Source of the DNA: Vibrio breoganii
GTDB taxonomy: Bacteria > Pseudomonadota > Gammaproteobacteria > Enterobacterales > Vibrionaceae
Assembly: GCF_001677275.1 (NCBI RefSeq)
Contig: NZ_CP016177.1
Coordinates: forward strand, 558,001 to 622,000
DNA length: 64,000 bases
Direction of reading: 5' to 3'
The position numbers and the translations under genes were made by a program. This document shows, in pieces, positions 55,557 to 64,000 of the stretch. The stretch's first letter is position 1. Every line of letters begins with the position of its first letter. Under the pieces are notes generated by a model. That model did not search any database. It had not been told where the DNA came from and worked only from the letters and a program-made list of their open reading frames with translations.

Positions 55557-57023
55557 ATGAAAAGGATTTTCGCATTTATTGTTTCTCTTGTGATATTAAT
55601 GCCTGTCTCTATTGCGTCTACGACTCAATCAGGTAATACGATCACAATACCTCAGCATAAATCTACACATGTAAAGATTTCGGGCAAGGCAAAAAGAGTT
55701 TCTCTTGGAGACCCTGAAGTTCTTGATATCGTAATGCTAAAAGCTGACGAATTATTTTTGATTGGTAAGAAGCTTGGTTCTACGAATTTATCGGCTTGGG
55801 ATGCACAGGGTCGATTGATCGAATCTTTAAATATTGAGGTGACTCATGATCTCAACAATTTGAAAGCTAAGTTGTACGAGTTTCTTCCTGAAGAGGAAAT
55901 TCAGGTTCATAGTGCACAGGATAAGTTGATCCTAAGCGGTTTAATTAGTAGTCAAGAGAAAATGAACATCGCTGTTAAGGTCGCTCAAACGTATTCGGCT
56001 GGAGAGGCAGTTAATGCCTCAGATGGTAATGCAGGGCAAGCTGAATCCGGCGTCATTAACCTCATGACTATAGGTGGAGCTCAGCAAGTAATGTTGGAAG
56101 TAACAGTTGCTGAAGTGCAAAGATCACTAGTTAGAACCTTCGATTCTAATTTTAGATTTTTTCAGCAAAGTGGTGATTTTACTTGGGGGTTAACCAGTGC
56201 TGGTGGTGGTATTGGAGAATCTGGTGGTGCCATCCTTCCAATAGTGGGTGATCCGGTCGGTGTGAATACTTTTGGCTTCCTAGGTGGTTTTGTAGATAGT
56301 AATACACTGTTTACGTTCGCACTTGATATAGCGAAAGAAAATGGTGTAGCAAAGATACTGGCTGAACCTAATTTAACAACACTTAGCGGTTCTCAAGCAA
56401 AATTTTTGGCGGGGGGAGAGTTTCCTATTCCTATCCCTAGTGATGATGGTATAGGAATCGAATACAAAGAGTACGGTGTGAGTGTGGATTTCACACCTAT
56501 CGTACTCAGCGATCAGAAAATCTATCTTGAGCTAGCGATCGACGTCAGTGAGGTAGCAAGTTCCGGGGCATTATCTTACAACCCTGGTGATGTAAATGCG
56601 TCGTATATTGTACCTCCACTTACTAAGCGTAGTGCTTCATCAACTATAGAGCTTGCTGATGGTCAAACTATTGGTATAGCTGGGTTACTAAACGAAAATT
56701 CTCGAGATGTCGCAAATGAAGTTCCAGGAATTGGTGACGTACCTGTGCTTGGCAATTTGTTCAAGAGTAAACAATACGTTTCTGGTGAAACGGAGTTAGT
56801 TATTTTAGTCACTCCTAGATTAGCTAAACCGATTGATAGGGATAAAATTGCCCTACCAACTGACGCATTTGTCGAGCCAACGGATATGGAGTTCTACCTA
56901 ATTGGCAAATCTTCATATATCGACAATGAACGAATTAAGCCAAAACAACAGGATTCAACAGAGCGTGTACAAGCCTCTACTGCCAGTGGTGGTTCTGAAG
57001 GTCAGTTTGGACATTCTTTGTAG
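55557..57023 (+). CDS. rcpA: Tad secretin RcpA/CpaC
   Basis: Outer-membrane channel for the Flp pilus. 488 residues: signal peptide (MKRIFAFIVSLVILMPVSIAS), pilus-formation N domain (KRVSLGDPEVLDIVMLKADELFLIGKKLGSTNL region), BON-like domain, and the secretin core (MLEVTVAEVQRS, ILAEPNLTTLSGSQAKFLAGGEFPIPI, LVTPRLAKPI). Short C-terminal tail. GAGG ribosome-binding site. Confidence 0.95.
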   Translation: MKRIFAFIVSLVILMPVSIASTTQSGNTITIPQHKSTHVKISGKAKRVSLGDPEVLDIVMLKADELFLIGKKLGSTNLSAWDAQGRLIESLNIEVTHDLNNLKAKLYEFLPEEEIQVHSAQDKLILSGLISSQEKMNIAVKVAQTYSAGEAVNASDGNAGQAESGVINLMTIGGAQQVMLEVTVAEVQRSLVRTFDSNFRFFQQSGDFTWGLTSAGGGIGESGGAILPIVGDPVGVNTFGFLGGFVDSNTLFTFALDIAKENGVAKILAEPNLTTLSGSQAKFLAGGEFPIPIPSDDGIGIEYKEYGVSVDFTPIVLSDQKIYLELAIDVSEVASSGALSYNPGDVNASYIVPPLTKRSASSTIELADGQTIGIAGLLNENSRDVANEVPGIGDVPVLGNLFKSKQYVSGETELVILVTPRLAKPIDRDKIALPTDAFVEPTDMEFYLIGKSSYIDNERIKPKQQDSTERVQASTASGGSEGQFGHSL

Positions 57024-57038
57024 CGCAAGGAGCAAGTT

Positions 57039-57278
57039 ATGAAACTTAAAAAATTGATTTTGTTGTTGGCGATTATAGTCCTATCGGCCTGTTCAAATAA
57101 TCCAAGATTAGGCGAAGCGATGACGTTGGTAAAAAATGAGCAAATTTATAATCCGCAAGCAACCGAGTTGAACAAAGAAGTAGTTCCTGAAGGTAGCGGT
57201 GAACGCGCTCAATCTTCAATCAAGGGCTATAATAAAGGTGCTAGTAAAAATATAGCTATATCAGGATTTGAGTTATAG
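57039..57278 (+). CDS. Small lipoprotein in the rcpB position
   Basis: 79 residues with a lipoprotein signal (LLLAIIVLSAC, lipobox LSAC with Cys18), followed by a short polar domain with YNPQATELN and GERAQSSIKGYNKG. It sits where rcpB (a pilotin-like or secretin-partner gene) lies in canonical tad loci but is far shorter. A secretin pilotin is a reasonable guess from position only. Confidence 0.75.
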   Translation: MKLKKLILLLAIIVLSACSNNPRLGEAMTLVKNEQIYNPQATELNKEVVPEGSGERAQSSIKGYNKGASKNIAISGFEL

Positions 57279-57298
57279 AAAAAGGTTTGGAGGCTCCA

Positions 57299-58489
57299 AT
57301 GAAACTTGCACATAGAGGGCACCACAAACAATCTGGCTTGGTTGTTATTCTATTTACAATAGCTTTGACAGTCCTGCTGGGCTTCGCAGCACTTGCGATT
57401 GATGTTAATCATGTTGTATTGAATAAATCAAGAATACAAAATGGCGTAGACGCTGCTGCTTTGGCGGGGGCTGTGGTTGCAGATACGGGAGATGCAACTC
57501 AGAGTCAAATTGCGAGCGCAGTACTTGCAACTATTAAAAATTATTCATCACTTGATGGGAACTCTGATATTACAGTTGATCAAGATGTCTCATTCGGCGA
57601 AGGGTCTTTGTCTTTGAAACTGTCAGATAAAGCTACCTTGAAAATACAATTTTCAAACGATCCGACATCTTTTCCTGGAGTGGTTGGTAGTAATGATGAC
57701 ACCTACGTCAGGGTTGAAGTTACCGATGTAGCATTGGAAAGCTTTTTGATTGGTATTTTGGGTATCGGAAAATCTGTATCCGCAAGTGCAGTGGCTGGGC
57801 CTAGTTCATCTGTTGAACAAACTTGCAACCTTGTCCCTATGGCCGCGTGTGCTGTTGATGGTAATGACAGTAAAAATGGTGGGTATACCGTTGGACAAGA
57901 GCAGGAATTAAAGTCTTCTTCTTGGAAGGAACATGATATTCAAGCTCCAGGTAACTTTGGTTTACTTGACTTCCTTGATGACCATAGTGTTCTTCGTGAT
58001 CATTTAGCTGGAGGCTATAAAGGCTGTTTGACAATAGGTGAAAATGTTGGCGTTAAACCTGGTGGGTCAATTGGTAACGTTGCGGCAGGCTTAAATACTC
58101 GATTTGACGATGATTCATCCGAAGAATACCCTTCGGACAAGTGGATAGGTGAAGGTACATATAGTGACTATGAAGATGCACTAGTAAACGAAACTGATTC
58201 TAATAACTATATTGATGATGGCGAATTATATAGAAGAACGTTGCAAATCCCAATAATTGACTGTAGCAAAGGCTCCGGAAGTGGTAATGGCTATAGTGCA
58301 CCAGTAGTAACTATTGGATGCTTCTTTATGAAAAAACCAGCACCTAGCAATAATGGAAGCAAAGAAGGGGTAATAGCCGAATATAGACCAAACTGCTTAG
58401 TGAATAATGCATCTTTTGGCCAAACTCCTAGTGACTCAGGTGCTTACAAAATACAGCTCTATAAAGATCCAGTAGGATCAGGAGCGTAA
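57299..58489 (+). CDS. tadG: TadG-like pilus assembly protein
   Basis: 396 residues from the ATG at 57299 with GGAGG 5 bases upstream (an in-frame TTG at 57287 is discarded). The N-terminal TadG domain (KQSGLVVILFTIALTVLLGFAALAIDV, GVDAAALAGA) has one membrane anchor. A long extracytoplasmic part with six cysteines follows (near 183, 190, 245, 323, 340 and 364, approximate). No von Willebrand A domain is seen, so it is shorter than classical TadG. The CNLVPMAAC and GNFGLLDF patterns recur in TadG-like proteins of other proteobacteria. Confidence 0.85.
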   Translation: MKLAHRGHHKQSGLVVILFTIALTVLLGFAALAIDVNHVVLNKSRIQNGVDAAALAGAVVADTGDATQSQIASAVLATIKNYSSLDGNSDITVDQDVSFGEGSLSLKLSDKATLKIQFSNDPTSFPGVVGSNDDTYVRVEVTDVALESFLIGILGIGKSVSASAVAGPSSSVEQTCNLVPMAACAVDGNDSKNGGYTVGQEQELKSSSWKEHDIQAPGNFGLLDFLDDHSVLRDHLAGGYKGCLTIGENVGVKPGGSIGNVAAGLNTRFDDDSSEEYPSDKWIGEGTYSDYEDALVNETDSNNYIDDGELYRRTLQIPIIDCSKGSGSGNGYSAPVVTIGCFFMKKPAPSNNGSKEGVIAEYRPNCLVNNASFGQTPSDSGAYKIQLYKDPVGSGA

Positions 58490-58491
58490 GC

Positions 58492-58926
58492 ATGAAAGGG
58501 CTACGACAGATACGCGGTTTAGCCGCAATAGAAATGGTTTTTGTATTGCCGATTTTAATATTGATTCTGGCAGCACTATTTGAGATAGGTCGTATGTTTA
58601 TACACTACACCACGCTTAATAAGTCGCTGCAAAGTGGTGTTAGGGCGGCTCTGGTTGAAGTCTATGGTACTGAGCGTTTAAGTGATGTAGCTTCTGACGA
58701 CTATATTCAAACAATAGTGGTATATGGTAGTACTATTTCTGGGGCGGACACAATATTGCCTGGGCTCTCAAAAAGTGATGTATCTATTGATAAATCGGTA
58801 GATGACTATCTATCAGTGAGTGCTAGTTACGATTATACACCAGTATTTAGTAGCTCTATGCCAATTAGTGGAGAGCCTTTCTCTGTGACCATGACTGCCT
58901 CCTCTACGATGAGGACAGCACCATGA
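58492..58926 (+). CDS. tadE: TadE-type pseudopilin
   Basis: 144 residues with the TadE pattern: RGLAAIEMVFVLPILILILAALFEIGR (hydrophobic segment with Glu at +5 of a possible cleavage site after Gly9), then a small extracytoplasmic domain. The next gene overlaps by 4 bases (ATGA). Probably processed by TadV. Confidence 0.88.
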   Translation: MKGLRQIRGLAAIEMVFVLPILILILAALFEIGRMFIHYTTLNKSLQSGVRAALVEVYGTERLSDVASDDYIQTIVVYGSTISGADTILPGLSKSDVSIDKSVDDYLSVSASYDYTPVFSSSMPISGEPFSVTMTASSTMRTAP

Positions 58927-59441
58927 TAACAGCTGCAAAAGATAAAACCTCTCGGCAAAATGGAATGGCCATCATCGAGTTTACTGTAGTTAGTGCAGTA
59001 TTGTTGATTGTACTTTTTGGAATAATAGAGATTGCTCGTTTTGTTTTCTCTCTTCAAATGTTAAATGAGGTTACAAGGCGGGGAGCTAGGTTGGCTACAG
59101 TATGCTACGTGGATCAAGCAACCAAAATTCCGGATTTAACAAGCATTAAAGCTCTTGCTCCTTACGGTTATGAAAAAGAGATGCTCAAGATTGACTACTT
59201 GGATGATGAAGGGAATGTCCTTTACTCGGGTACGGGGACTATTTCGAATGATACTTTCCTGGATATAAGATTTGTGCGCGCAAGAATTGTGAATTATAGC
59301 TATGCTTTTTCGCTACTTAAAAGTATTTTGGGAGATAGTATAAGTATGCCAAGCTTTGAGACTATATTACCCAGTGAAAGCTTGGGTATTTATCGGCCAT
59401 TAGGTGATGATTCAGTCCCAACACGCCCAAATTGTGAATGA
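58923..59441 (+). CDS. tadF: TadE/TadF-type pseudopilin
   Basis: 172 residues, N-terminal QNGMAIIEFTVVSAVLLIVLFGIIEIARFVF: TadE-like hydrophobic segment with Glu+5 after Gly14. The soluble part has two cysteines (ATVCYVDQ and the terminal PNCE). Second minor pseudopilin; TadF is assigned by position. Confidence 0.82.
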   Translation: MITAAKDKTSRQNGMAIIEFTVVSAVLLIVLFGIIEIARFVFSLQMLNEVTRRGARLATVCYVDQATKIPDLTSIKALAPYGYEKEMLKIDYLDDEGNVLYSGTGTISNDTFLDIRFVRARIVNYSYAFSLLKSILGDSISMPSFETILPSESLGIYRPLGDDSVPTRPNCE

Positions 59442-59469
59442 TTAAATAATAGGATTACAAGGTCAAGGA

Positions 59470-60684
59470 ATGAGCGAAGTAGTGCATATGAGTGCCAACA
59501 ATGAATTTAAACTGGCTCTAAAAAGTCAGGTGTCAGTTTGGGTTGTTTACAGCACAGATATTTTTAAAGAGCATATAGAAGCTGAGTTTAAAAGGTGTAC
59601 TAATGCCTTTACCGACTTCATATCCCTTAGCGAGTTTAACTCTGTAAATTTGAGAGAACGTCAGGGACCTGACATTATATTTATTCAAGCTAATCATGAT
59701 TGGGCACAAAAGCTTACAGAATTGTATTCTAATAGTTTGGTAGTACAAAACAGTAATGCCTCCCTTGTTGTTTTTGGTGATGAAGGTAATAGCTTTGACT
59801 TGAAAGTAGCTCTTAGAATTGGAGCTTCAGATTTCCTATCAGAATCAAGTACTCTTGAAGGTATCGCTTCAATCTTAACTGCTGTGGCTGAAGAAAAATT
59901 GGCAACGAGAGAATTTGCTGAATTGCATGTTTTTTTGAATAGTAAAGGTGGGAGTGGTGCATCCACCGTTTCTTTAAACACAGCTATTGAATTATCAAAA
60001 AACAAGTCGAATAAAGTACTATATCTAGATCTTGATATTCAATTTGGAGCAATTCAAGACTACCTAGATCTAAAGCCTCAGTATGGATTGCATGACATAA
60101 TTGATGCTGCTGATGATTTAGATGAGATCGCTCTTCAGACCTTAGTTACAAAACATTCTAGTGGCTTGAATTTCCTTAATTTTCAACAAATGCACCCCAT
60201 AGAAAATGAACTTAAAGCAAGAAGTTTACATACCGTAATTCCACTACTCAGGGAACATTATACCCATATAATAGCAGATTTATCTCGAGGCATTGAGGCT
60301 AACTATAGTTCTTTAATTTCTCAATCAACTAAAGTTTTTTTTGTCGCCCAACAAAGCTATGTATCGATAAAGAATACCAATGACATGCTAGAAGTATTGC
60401 AATTAGAGTTTGGCTTATCGAAGAATCAAGTTGAGGTTGTAATTAACCGTTACGAAAAAAAACAACATCTTAAAATAACAGACATTGAAGATGCTTTAGG
60501 GCAGGTACGAGTTCATGTCATGCCTAATGATTACAAAATTGTGAATGAGAGCTCCAATCTAGGAAAACCGTTTAGTTTGAATAAAAAGAAAAATGCTGTT
60601 TCGGAAGCTGTAACACGTTTAGCATCTTCTATTTCTTCTGTAGAGGAAGAAAAATCTAGTTGGTTAGGAAAGTTTTTCAGTTGA
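59470..60684 (+). CDS. tadZ: Tad localisation ATPase TadZ/CpaE
   Basis: 404 residues. The N-terminal 130 residues resemble a receiver-like domain without an obvious phosphorylation site. A MinD/ParA-type ATPase domain follows with the deviant P-loop FLNSKGGSGASTV (about residues 155-167; KGGxGAST, the final Lys-Thr replaced), YLDLDIQFGAIQDYLDL and a degenerate switch region. TadZ proteins position the pilus machine at a pole. Directly upstream of tadA. An in-frame ATG at 59488 is an alternative start. Confidence 0.9.
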   Translation: MSEVVHMSANNEFKLALKSQVSVWVVYSTDIFKEHIEAEFKRCTNAFTDFISLSEFNSVNLRERQGPDIIFIQANHDWAQKLTELYSNSLVVQNSNASLVVFGDEGNSFDLKVALRIGASDFLSESSTLEGIASILTAVAEEKLATREFAELHVFLNSKGGSGASTVSLNTAIELSKNKSNKVLYLDLDIQFGAIQDYLDLKPQYGLHDIIDAADDLDEIALQTLVTKHSSGLNFLNFQQMHPIENELKARSLHTVIPLLREHYTHIIADLSRGIEANYSSLISQSTKVFFVAQQSYVSIKNTNDMLEVLQLEFGLSKNQVEVVINRYEKKQHLKITDIEDALGQVRVHVMPNDYKIVNESSNLGKPFSLNKKKNAVSEAVTRLASSISSVEEEKSSWLGKFFS

Positions 60685-60698
60685 ATTTAGGATGAAAT

Positions 60699-62153
60699 AT
60701 GTTTTTTAAAAGGAAAAATATCAACCCAGATTTTGAACAAAAAGTGAGTTCCCTAGATTCAGGAGACCCTACTAACGAAGCTGAGAATAACTTAAAAAGT
60801 AAAAAAACGGAAACAGCTCCTACTCCGACAAAGTCTAGCCCTGTCGTAAAAGATATACCTAGTGATAACGATAGGCATTTAAAGCAGGAGTTAGACGTAA
60901 AGCACTACTTTCATCAGAAGCTGCTGGAAACTTTAGATCTAGGTGTTTTGTCGAACCTCGAAGAAAGTAGAGCAAAAAAAGAGTTGCAGGAAGCTCTTCA
61001 TCAGTTGATGAACGATGATAAAACACACGCTGTTAGCTTAGAAGGCCGAAAACGTGTAGTTAGGCAAATCGAAGACGAAGTCTTTGGGTTGGGACCATTG
61101 GAGCCTTTGCTACATGATAAAAGTGTTTCAGATATTTTGGTTAATGGACCTAAAAATGTTTACGTGGAGAGATTTGGTAAATTAGAGAGGACTCCTCATA
61201 CATTTTTGGATGAAAAGCACCTGCGCAATATAATTGATCGAATAGTGAGTCAGGTTGGACGACGTATAGACGAAGCCTCTCCTATGGTTGATGCTCGCCT
61301 TAAAGATGGTTCTCGTGTCAATGCTATTATACAGCCATTGGCTATTGACGGTGCTTCTGTGTCAATACGTCGTTTTGCGGTCGATAGATTGAATATGGAA
61401 AATATGTTGGGGTTTAATTCCCTATCGCCTGAAATGGCTAAATTCATAGAAGCAGCCGTTCAAGGTGAATTGAACATATTGATTTCCGGAGGTACTGGTT
61501 CCGGTAAAACCACCACGTTGAATATATTCTCATCATTTATTCCTAGCGATAAACGAATAGTCACAATTGAAGACTCGGCAGAATTACAGCTTCAGCAACC
61601 ACATGTTATAAGGTTAGAAACTAGGCCGGCAAACCTTGAAGGTAAAGGGGAGATTAGCCAAAGGGATCTAGTTAAAAACTCGCTACGTATGCGCCCAGAC
61701 CGTATTGTTATTGGTGAGGTTCGTGGTGCGGAGGCCGTAGATATGCTTGCTGCGATGAATACGGGTCACGATGGATCTTTAGCAACTATTCACGCCAATA
61801 CCCCCAGAGATGCTTTGAGTCGTGTAGAGAATATGTTTGCTATGGCTGGTTGGAATATGTCAGCTAAAAATCTAAGATCTCAAATAGCATCAGCGATTCA
61901 TATGGTTGTGCAGATGGAACGACAGGAAGATGGTAAAAGGAGAATGGTAAGTATCTGCGAAATTAATGGTATGGAAGGTGATATAATAACCATGTCGGAG
62001 ATATTCAAATTCCAACGACAAGGTGTAGATGAAGACGGCAATATTATTGGAGATTATATATCGACAGGTATTGTACCTGCTTGTCACGATAACCTAGTGA
62101 AACGTGGATTGGACTTACCTTTTGAAATTTTTAAAGCATCTAGCTTTAAATAA
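60699..62153 (+). CDS. tadA: Tad secretion ATPase TadA/CpaF
   Basis: Cytoplasmic hexameric ATPase that drives Flp pilus extension and retraction. 484 residues: a variable charged N-terminus (1-60), a middle domain (GPLEPLLHDKSVSDILVNGP) and a core ATPase with Walker A ISGGTGSGKTTTLN (about residues 264-277), Asp box VTIEDSAELQLQQPHV, Walker B RMRPDRIVIGEVRGAEA and His box GHDGSLATIHANTPRDAL. Family: type II/IV secretion ATPase VirB11-like. Confidence 0.97.
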   Translation: MFFKRKNINPDFEQKVSSLDSGDPTNEAENNLKSKKTETAPTPTKSSPVVKDIPSDNDRHLKQELDVKHYFHQKLLETLDLGVLSNLEESRAKKELQEALHQLMNDDKTHAVSLEGRKRVVRQIEDEVFGLGPLEPLLHDKSVSDILVNGPKNVYVERFGKLERTPHTFLDEKHLRNIIDRIVSQVGRRIDEASPMVDARLKDGSRVNAIIQPLAIDGASVSIRRFAVDRLNMENMLGFNSLSPEMAKFIEAAVQGELNILISGGTGSGKTTTLNIFSSFIPSDKRIVTIEDSAELQLQQPHVIRLETRPANLEGKGEISQRDLVKNSLRMRPDRIVIGEVRGAEAVDMLAAMNTGHDGSLATIHANTPRDALSRVENMFAMAGWNMSAKNLRSQIASAIHMVVQMERQEDGKRRMVSICEINGMEGDIITMSEIFKFQRQGVDEDGNIIGDYISTGIVPACHDNLVKRGLDLPFEIFKASSFK

Positions 62154-62165
62154 AAGAGATACATT

Positions 62166-63131
62166 ATGAATGATTTAGGCTTGTTTCTAGTATTACTTTT
62201 TTTTGCCGTCTTGTTTATTTCACAAGCGTTGCTTTTACCTGTAGCAGGTCAAAAAGCGAAGCATGGCGAATTAACAAAACGTTTGAAGCAAGCTCAAAAA
62301 AAACTAGATGAAGAAAGCCTTTCTTTACTACATGAATACTATCTGAAAGAGATGACACCACTTGAAAGAGAGCTTGTTAAAGTTTCTCTTTTTGCTCAAT
62401 TAAAGAAAATGATTGAGTTGGCAGGTATGTCAGTTACTTTAGGGAGGTTGCTCGGCTGGACTACTTTATCTAGCGTAGTAGTTGGTTTAACTGCATTTTT
62501 TACTGGTCAGTTGTGGTATCTATGTATTGCTATGTTTCTTGGTGTTTGGGTTCTCGTTTATATGTATATCCAAAAAAGGATAACAAATAGATTACAAAAA
62601 TTTGAAGAACAACTTCCAGATGCGTTAGATATAATTAAGAGAGTATTGCAAGCTGGTCAACCTATAAATCAAGCATTCAAAGAAGTGGGTGACGAAATGC
62701 CAGACCCTATTGGTATTGAATTTAAGAAAACATTTAATTTGCTTAATTTTGGTTATGACATGCGACTAGCCATTTTACAAATGGTTGATAGGACTCCAAC
62801 TATTTCAATGTTGGCTTTCTCCAGTGCGGTTATTCTCCAGAAAGAGACTGGAGGTAATTTAACTGAAAACTTAGATAAGGTTTCGAGAGTTTTACGTGCT
62901 AGATTTAAACTAGCCAGAAAAATTAAAACATTGTCAGCCGAAGCAAGGTTGTCATCTTGGATTCTAGTTCTATCACCCTTTGCGCTCTATATATTAACTC
63001 TGTTTTTGAATCCAGAGCAGGCAAAGCTACTAGTTACTGATCCCAGAGGGATAAAAGCGATCAGTATTGGTATTGTTAGTTTGTCGTTAGGGGCATTGTG
63101 GATTAGAAAGATAATCAATGTGAGGGTTTAG
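62166..63131 (+). CDS. tadB: Tad inner-membrane platform protein TadB
   Basis: 321 residues with the T2SSF (GspF-like) domain (LPDALDIIKRVLQAGQPINQAFKEVG, about 155-180) and transmembrane segments at the N-terminus, around 95-130 and at the C-terminus. Forms the platform with TadC. Confidence 0.94.
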   Translation: MNDLGLFLVLLFFAVLFISQALLLPVAGQKAKHGELTKRLKQAQKKLDEESLSLLHEYYLKEMTPLERELVKVSLFAQLKKMIELAGMSVTLGRLLGWTTLSSVVVGLTAFFTGQLWYLCIAMFLGVWVLVYMYIQKRITNRLQKFEEQLPDALDIIKRVLQAGQPINQAFKEVGDEMPDPIGIEFKKTFNLLNFGYDMRLAILQMVDRTPTISMLAFSSAVILQKETGGNLTENLDKVSRVLRARFKLARKIKTLSAEARLSSWILVLSPFALYILTLFLNPEQAKLLVTDPRGIKAISIGIVSLSLGALWIRKIINVRV

Positions 63132-63134
63132 TGA

Positions 63135-64000
63135 ATGGATTTTTCTGAATTAGCTTCTCAGCTAGGTGTCTCAGGCTTACTTACTCGAGATAATCTTTTC
63201 TTGATTATGGTTTTAGTTGGAACAGTGCTAGGAGTTTTAGCTATTGGAATGCTTGTTCTTGGTTTTAATTCTCCTTTGAAGCGAAAATTAAAAGCAATTG
63301 GAGGAGAAGTTCAGGGCCCACAGCGCTCCGATAGACTAGATAATGCGTTGGAGAGCATTGCTCCCGTTATGGTACCCAATAGCAAAAAAGAAAGAGATAG
63401 TATTCAAAGGCAACTGATTCAGGCTGGCTTTCATGACGCCACTGCACTGTCTTTCTTTTATGCTTTAAAGTTAGTAACGTTACTGATTGGATTATTTTTC
63501 GCAGCAGCTACTTATTTGTTGATGCAAGGCTCTAGTTATATGTTACTGCTTATACTCGCATGCTTGTGGGTGGGGCTGTTTGGGCCGAACATGGTCTTGG
63601 CAAAAATGGTTTCAGAACGAATAGAAAAAATAAAAGCAGGTGTTCCTGATGCCCTAGATCTATTGGTTGTTTGTACAGAGTCTGGTTTAGGGTTTAATGC
63701 TGCTTTAAAGCGTGTAGGAGAAGAGTTGTCGATTAGTCACCCCGAGTTTGCAGACGAACTAGACATGGTTTGTGCAAAAATACAGGCGGGTGTAGAGATG
63801 CCAGTAGCATTCAAAGAGTTAGTTGACAGAACTGGTGCTGAAGAGTTAACAGGGTTAGTTAGTATGCTTTCACATGCGGCAAAAATTGGTGGCAGCATCG
63901 CACAAACCTTACGTGATTACACTGAAGATTATCGAGATAAACGGACCCAAGCTGCTGAAGAGGTAGCCGCAAAAATTCCAACAAAGATGCTATTTCCAAT
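63135..64000 (+). CDS. tadC: Tad inner-membrane platform protein TadC, 3'-truncated by the window edge
   Basis: ATG at 63135, 3 bases after the tadB stop. Open to the edge with 288 residues visible. N-terminal membrane anchors, then GVPDALDLLVVCTESGLGFNAALKRVGEE (T2SSF domain, cited as DALDLLVVCTESG). It reaches KIPTKMLFP, which lies near the C-terminus in TadC proteins, so probably only about 10-25 residues are missing. Confidence 0.93.
   Translation, partial: MDFSELASQLGVSGLLTRDNLFLIMVLVGTVLGVLAIGMLVLGFNSPLKRKLKAIGGEVQGPQRSDRLDNALESIAPVMVPNSKKERDSIQRQLIQAGFHDATALSFFYALKLVTLLIGLFFAAATYLLMQGSSYMLLLILACLWVGLFGPNMVLAKMVSERIEKIKAGVPDALDLLVVCTESGLGFNAALKRVGEELSISHPEFADELDMVCAKIQAGVEMPVAFKELVDRTGAEELTGLVSMLSHAAKIGGSIAQTLRDYTEDYRDKRTQAAEEVAAKIPTKMLFP

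Overview
The window is a contiguous piece of a gammaproteobacterial chromosome that reads as Vibrionaceae, most likely a Vibrio. The evidence is the gene order (rimP-nusA-infB-rbfA-truB-rpsO-pnp-nlpI behind tRNA-Leu/tRNA-fMet; deoCABD-ytjB-serB-radA; a second EF-G convergent with an acyl-CoA ligase), protein sequences close to known Vibrio homologues, and typical Vibrio intergenic repeats. All identifications come from reading the sequence; no database search was run.

Layout. (1) 1-5521: 3' end of murJ, then ribF, ileS and lspA (cell wall, flavin, isoleucyl-tRNA, lipoprotein processing). (2) 5709-16857: secG, two tRNAs, the translation/RNA-metabolism operon rimP to pnp, and nlpI. The join of lspA directly to secG looks like a rearrangement point. 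(3) 16858-20940: a LamB-type sugar porin and two LacI-family regulators; LacI-type palindromes lie in front of both the porin and the first regulator. (4) 20937-27885: a low-oxygen/nitrosative-stress block: ubiV-ubiU divergent from ubiT-yhbS, holD-rimI, then hcp and hcr with an FNR-type box and an NsrR-like palindrome upstream. (5) 28015-36866: prfC, a TatD-family nuclease, nupC, a 56-residue XapX-type membrane protein, and the nucleoside catabolism operon deoCABD. CRP-, PurR/CytR-like and CytR-like sites and a short MITE-like element lie between these genes. (6) 36948-43994: ytjB divergent from serB-radA, a stand-alone EF-G paralogue, and an AMP-binding ligase.

(7) 44070-47510 is a mobile-element block. 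It holds an intact ISAs1-family insertion sequence with perfect 10-bp target duplications, followed by an IS91-type unit made of a tyrosine recombinase and an HUH/Y2 transposase. (8) From about 47640 to the right edge the DNA is, by eye, clearly richer in A/T. It encodes a Tad (tight adherence, Flp-type) pilus locus preceded by a putative glycosylation module. The module consists of a large GT-C/STT3-like membrane protein overlapping a GT2 polyprenyl-phosphate-sugar synthase, then a Wzy_C/O-antigen-ligase-like membrane protein. The pilus locus follows: two Flp prepilins (one a 56-codon gene), prepilin peptidase TadV, an AAA+ ATPase with a winged-helix-like N-terminus, RcpC, secretin RcpA, a small lipoprotein, TadG, two TadE/F-type pseudopilins, TadZ, TadA, TadB and TadC, the last running off the end.

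The strongest candidate for an under-described system is this junction of membrane glycosyltransferases with a Tad pilus that also carries an uncharacterised AAA+ ATPase. Pilin or pilus-surface glycosylation is an inference from gene context and family resemblance only.
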